Shown: in pieces, positions 11,452 to 13,835 of the stretch
How the letters are laid out: every line of letters starts with the position of its first letter
How positions within the stretch are numbered: the first letter of the stretch is position 1
Assembly (NCBI GenBank): GCA_945871945.1
Contig: CAMBXY010000026.1
Location: 1-13,835, forward strand
Length of the DNA stretch: 13,835 bases
Reading direction: 5' to 3'
From: Bordetella parapertussis
GTDB taxonomy: Bacteria; Pseudomonadota; Gammaproteobacteria; Burkholderiales; Burkholderiaceae_C
Made by a program: the position numbers and the translations under genes
Notes under the pieces: generated by a model
Databases searched by the model: none
What the model saw: only the letters and a program-made list of their open reading frames with translations
What the model was told of the DNA's origin: nothing

Positions 11452-12029
11452 GTGCTGTCCTTGGCTTTCATGCGCCACCATGTGAGGCCAAAAGAAACCA
11501 GGCCCACCAAGCCAATCACGTGTGCCAGTGGCCAGTGCATCAAGGCCGCCAAGACAAAACTCACCACCGTCAAAGCCACAGCCAAGGGCCAACCTACAGG
11601 GTGTTGAAGCAGGCTGGGCCCAAAGCGCCAACCTGCGGCCATCACCATGCCCGCAGCGGCCACGCCCATGCCGTGCAGCGCGGATGCCACCATAGGCAGA
11701 TGGGCGAAGGCTTGAAAACTGATCACGATGCTCAGCATCAGCAGTCCGGGGAACAATAACAAGCCAGACATGGCTGCCAAGGCACCGGTGGGGCCAAAGT
11801 GTTTGGCGCCAAACATCACCGAGAGATTCACCACATTCGGGCCGGGCAAGGTTTGCGCGAGCGCCCATTCCTCGGCAAACTCCGACAGCGTCATCCACTG
11901 TTTGCGGTCGACGATTTCACGCTGCACCACGGCCAGCACGCCACCAAAGCCTTGCAAACCCAGCCAGGTGAAGGATAAAAATAAATCGGTGCGGGAGCGG
12001 GGGAGGTGTGAAATGATCAGGCTTCCCAA
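11448..12029 (-). CDS. chrA: Chromate transporter, short-chain CHR family (first subunit, unusual start)
   Basis: This is the partner of the following CHR subunit. The conserved part shows RTDLFLSFTWLGLQGFGG (13-30), VLAVVQREIV (31-40) and ALAQTLPGPNVVNLS (56-70). Hydrophobic segments lie at about 85-107, 114-132, 148-164 and 167-184, and the tail is basic. With TTG 12029 it has 193 residues, the same as its partner. The start is uncertain: there is no ATG or GTG between the vapC stop and the conserved block. TTG 12029 lies inside the vapC end and has no Shine-Dalgarno. CTG at 12020 would overlap the vapC stop as CTGA. ATC at 12017 and ATT at 12014 follow a GGGAAG (12027-12022). The in-frame ATG at 12167 would add a vapC shadow sequence unlike the family. 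Translation is probably coupled to vapC. Family assignment is firm; the start is not. Confidence 0.85.
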   Translation of the reverse strand: MGSLIISHLPRSRTDLFLSFTWLGLQGFGGVLAVVQREIVDRKQWMTLSEFAEEWALAQTLPGPNVVNLSVMFGAKHFGPTGALAAMSGLLLFPGLLMLSIVISFQAFAHLPMVASALHGMGVAAAGMVMAAGWRFGPSLLQHPVGWPLAVALTVVSFVLAALMHWPLAHVIGLVGLVSFGLTWWRMKAKDST

Positions 12030-12430
12030 GGGTTGAGCAATTTCAAGCCCATATTTTGAAAATCTTTGATGTTTCGCGTGACCACGGTGAAGCGATGTTC
12101 GAGCGCTGTGGCTGCAATCATCGCATCGCGCTCTGATAAGGAGTGGGGAAAATGCAAACTCGCGCATCGTTTGGCCATGCTGGCTGAAAAGGGAATAATG
12201 CGCCCATTAAAAACGCCGGTGACGCCGTCCAACCAACGCCGCAGTGCCTGACCTTGAGGCGGTTGTTTGTGCTCCAGCGCTTGAACCCCTTTTTCAAGTT
12301 CTAGGATGGTGACAGCTGATAAAAAAAACTGCTCAAACACCTGCTGTTGAGCCCATGTCACCACTTGGGCGTTTTGTAATGGCTTGCCTTGGCGCAATTC
12401 TGAAATGACATTGGTGTCCAGCAAAAACAT
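12017..12430 (-). CDS. vapC: Type II toxin, PIN domain ribonuclease (VapC/FitB-like)
   Basis: This is a PIN-domain endoribonuclease; VapC toxins cut tRNA or rRNA when their antitoxin is degraded. The 137 residues begin FLLDTNVISEL with the metal-binding Asp5. The other acidic active-site residues are visible: Glu44 in TILELEKG (41-48), Asp102 in SERDAMIAATAL (99-110), and the VTRNIKDF segment (117-124) with Asn120 and Asp123. All four positions are intact, so the toxin should be active. The length and the opening motif resemble the FitB-like subgroup. ATG 12430 lies 2 bp after the antitoxin stop, the usual toxin-antitoxin order. The 3' end overlaps the region where the chromate transporter must start. 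Its RNA target cannot be read from the sequence. Confidence 0.92.
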   Translation of the reverse strand: MFLLDTNVISELRQGKPLQNAQVVTWAQQQVFEQFFLSAVTILELEKGVQALEHKQPPQGQALRRWLDGVTGVFNGRIIPFSASMAKRCASLHFPHSLSERDAMIAATALEHRFTVVTRNIKDFQNMGLKLLNPWEA

Positions 12431-12432
12431 GC

Positions 12433-12702
12433 TCAGTCCGCTTGCAACAAAGTTGCAGCTTGAATGTGCAATAAAAGTGTGGGCGGATCGAAATCAATGC
12501 CTTCACCGCCAGGTATGGCATTCATGACCTTTAACAGGCTTTCTGTCTGCTGGCCTTGGAGCTTGTAATAGTCCTCGATGCGCAACAAGGCATAGGCGGG
12601 GCGGCCACGGTCGGTGATGAACACGGGGCCTTTTTCGGCAGCGCGTTTGGCGGCGGATACATCGCGGGTGAATTCGCGGCTGGAGTAGGTGGACAGTGTC
12701 AT
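12433..12702 (-). CDS. vapB: Type II antitoxin, Phd/YefM family (VapB role)
   Basis: This is the antitoxin that should bind and block the PIN toxin encoded 2 bp downstream and repress its own promoter. The 89 residues show the Phd/YefM N-terminal DNA-binding fold. SSREFTRDVSAAKRAAEKG (7-25), PVFITDRGRPAYALL (26-40) and RIEDYYKL (41-48) are the typical segments. The remainder (about 49-89) is the variable toxin-binding tail with PPTLLLHIQAATLL. ATG 12702 has a good GGAG at 12712-12709. It is named vapB only for its pairing with a VapC-like toxin; by fold it belongs to Phd/YefM rather than the AbrB or RHH types. Codon use in this pair looks somewhat less GC-rich than in the housekeeping genes, by eye, which may reflect transfer. 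Confidence 0.9.
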   Translation of the reverse strand: MTLSTYSSREFTRDVSAAKRAAEKGPVFITDRGRPAYALLRIEDYYKLQGQQTESLLKVMNAIPGGEGIDFDPPTLLLHIQAATLLQAD

Positions 12703-12822
12703 GGCAGGCTCCCGAGTGAAGCGACGCTTGTATGTTACGACATGTTGGTCATGCCTAGGTTTCTCAAGGCCTTTTTTCGTGCCAACGGTCCGCCACCCTG
12801 TGCCGAATAGAATCAGAGGCTA
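12703..12822. promoter_or_regulatory. Divergent intergenic region with possible antitoxin operator and promoter
   Basis: These 120 bases separate the antitoxin (- strand) from ygiQ (+ strand) and must serve both. ATGT-TACG-ACAT (12732-12743) and CATG-TTGGT-CATG (12741-12753) are small overlapping inverted repeats 30-50 bases upstream of the antitoxin start, where autorepressor sites usually lie. On the - strand a TAACAT (12737-12732) could be a -10 box, giving a leader of about 23 bases that includes the GGAG ribosome-binding site. No good -35 box is spaced for it. For ygiQ, AGAGG at 12815-12819 may be the Shine-Dalgarno. No convincing ygiQ promoter or terminator is seen. Confidence 0.3.
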
Positions 12823-13835
12823 ATGAACGCACCAATAGACGTCTCCTTTTTCCAGCGCATTGCCAAGCCACTGACCAGTTACCGTAAATACTGGGCGGCT
12901 CGTTTTGGCACAGCGCCTTTTTTGCCTATGAGCCGCGCCGAGATGGCGGCTTTGGGTTGGGACAGTTGCGACATCATTTTGGTGACAGGCGACGCCTATG
13001 TAGACCACCCCAGTTTTGGCATGGCCGTGATTGGCCGCATGTTGGAAGCCCAAGGTTTTCGCGTGGGCATCATCGCCCAGCCCGAATGGCACAGTGCCGA
13101 GGCTTTCCAAGCGCTTGGCAAACCCAATTTATTTTTTGGTGTGACCGCCGGCAATATGGATTCGATGATCAACCGCTATACGGCAGACAGAAAAATCCGC
13201 AGCGACGACGCCTACACAGCAGGCGGCGTAGGCGGCAAGCGCCCCGACCGCAGTGTGTTGGTGTACAGCCAGCGTTGTCGCGAGGCCTACGCCGAAGTGC
13301 CCATCATCATTGGCGGCATCGAAGCCTCTTTGCGCCGCATTGCCCACTACGACTATTGGCAAGACAAAGTGCGCCGTTGCATTTTGGTCGACGCCAAAGC
13401 CGATTTGCTGCTCTACGGCAACGCCGAGCGAGCATTGGTGGAAGTGGCGCACCGCATTGCGGCCAAAGAACCTATTGCCGATATCACCAATGTGCGGGGC
13501 ACCGCTTTCATGGTGCGAAACACGCCTGCGGATTGGTTTGAAATCAACAGCACTGAAGTGGACACGCCGGGGCGCATTGAAGCCCATGTGAACCCGTATT
13601 TGATGGTCAGCGAACAAGCCCAAGCGCTGGGCGAAACTTGCTCACGCGACGACGAAGCCAAGGCTGTGGCTGATGCAGCCAATCAAAAAACCGGCTTCAC
13701 CGTTTCGCCTTTGAACTTTGTGCCCAACCCTGCATTGAGCACTGGCAAAATCAAAGTACCCCCGCGTGAACGCTCGGTGATTCGCTTGCCCAGCTACGAG
13801 CAAGTCAAAAGCGACCCCGTGCTGTATGCCCATGC
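12823..13835 (+). CDS. ygiQ: YgiQ-family radical SAM protein (5' part, cut by window end)
   Basis: This is a conserved radical SAM protein of unknown reaction (UPF0313). The frame from ATG 12823 is open for 337 codons to the window end with no stop; the full protein should exceed 700 residues. The part in view is the N-terminal domain. It has the characteristic blocks FLPMSRAEM (33-41), [20 protein letters not shown] (45-64), [20 protein letters not shown] (104-123), [15 protein letters not shown] (138-152), [18 protein letters not shown] (162-179) and the late [16 protein letters not shown] (322-337). All closely recall E. coli YgiQ. The CxxxCxxC cluster that binds the iron-sulfur centre lies further on in this family and is outside the window, so an intact active site cannot be confirmed. 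AGAGG at 12815-12819 precedes the start at short spacing. It is transcribed away from the toxin-antitoxin genes. Confidence 0.94.
   Translation, partial: MNAPIDVSFFQRIAKPLTSYRKYWAARFGTAPFLPMSRAEMAALGWDSCDIILVTGDAYVDHPSFGMAVIGRMLEAQGFRVGIIAQPEWHSAEAFQALGKPNLFFGVTAGNMDSMINRYTADRKIRSDDAYTAGGVGGKRPDRSVLVYSQRCREAYAEVPIIIGGIEASLRRIAHYDYWQDKVRRCILVDAKADLLLYGNAERALVEVAHRIAAKEPIADITNVRGTAFMVRNTPADWFEINSTEVDTPGRIEAHVNPYLMVSEQAQALGETCSRDDEAKAVADAANQKTGFTVSPLNFVPNPALSTGKIKVPPRERSVIRLPSYEQVKSDPVLYAH

Noticed and set aside
11452..11898. 149-codon upstream extension of the second chromate subunit
   Set aside because: It is out of frame within the first chromate subunit and lacks membrane or CHR motifs; ATG 11451 fits the family.
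12030..12167. Upstream extension of the first chromate subunit to the ATG at 12167
   Set aside because: These residues are a frame-shifted reading of vapC and carry no family signal, although they do offer the only in-frame ATG.
12754..12777. T-run after AAGGCC in the intergenic region as a terminator
   Set aside because: Only a 4-bp GCCT/AGGC stem precedes the T-run, and no + strand gene ends there.
12808..12813. TAGAAT as a -10 box for ygiQ
   Set aside because: Five of six bases fit, but no -35 is correctly spaced and transcription would start about 3 bases before the ATG, cutting off the apparent ribosome-binding site.
12957..13541. Open frame of 194 codons on the + strand inside ygiQ
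   Set aside because: It is an Arg/His-rich out-of-frame shadow; the ygiQ frame starting at 12823 is continuous and conserved.

Overview
The window reads as ordinary chromosomal sequence from a betaproteobacterium of the order Burkholderiales, most likely Comamonadaceae (Limnohabitans, Rhodoferax or Polaromonas type). This placement rests on recalled protein resemblance, on the gene order rimP-nusA-infB-rbfA-truB-typA, and on moderately GC-rich codon use; no search was run. Nearly every base is coding. The only non-coding stretches longer than about 20 bases are positions 1-53 and 12703-12822.

Positions 1-8069 (+ strand) hold a translation and ribosome-assembly operon. A rho-independent terminator sits directly in front of rimP. 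It is followed by rimP (30S maturation), nusA (transcription elongation and termination factor), infB (initiation factor IF2), rbfA (30S maturation), truB (tRNA pseudouridine-55 synthase) and typA/bipA (ribosome-associated GTPase). Gaps are 2, 24 and 6 bp, and the last two junctions are 4-bp ATGA overlaps, so the genes are almost certainly co-transcribed and partly translationally coupled.

Positions 8081-10867 (+ strand) continue with no visible terminator. They hold a ten-helix EamA/DMT-type transporter, a crotonase-fold protein of the 3-hydroxyisobutyryl-CoA hydrolase type (valine breakdown), and rlmB, the 23S rRNA Gm2251 methyltransferase. Spacing is again tight: 11 bp, an 8-bp overlap, then 17 bp.

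Positions 10870-12702 (- strand) form a convergent four-gene unit. In transcription order it is a Phd/YefM-type antitoxin, a PIN-domain (VapC/FitB-like) toxin, and two short chromate transporter (CHR family) subunits that probably work as a pair. The first chromate subunit has no ATG or GTG start where its conserved sequence begins; its start must be TTG or a near-cognate codon overlapping the end of the toxin gene. This is the oddest point in the window.

Positions 12823-13835 (+ strand) hold the first 337 codons of a YgiQ-family radical SAM protein, cut by the window end. It is divergent from the toxin-antitoxin unit across a 120-bp intergenic region with small inverted repeats that may be the antitoxin operator.

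No clearly novel system was found. There are no CRISPR arrays, insertion sequences, tRNA or rRNA genes. The points most worth a second look are the terminator with no room for a promoter before rimP, and the fusion of a toxin-antitoxin module to a chromate transporter pair with an unusual start.
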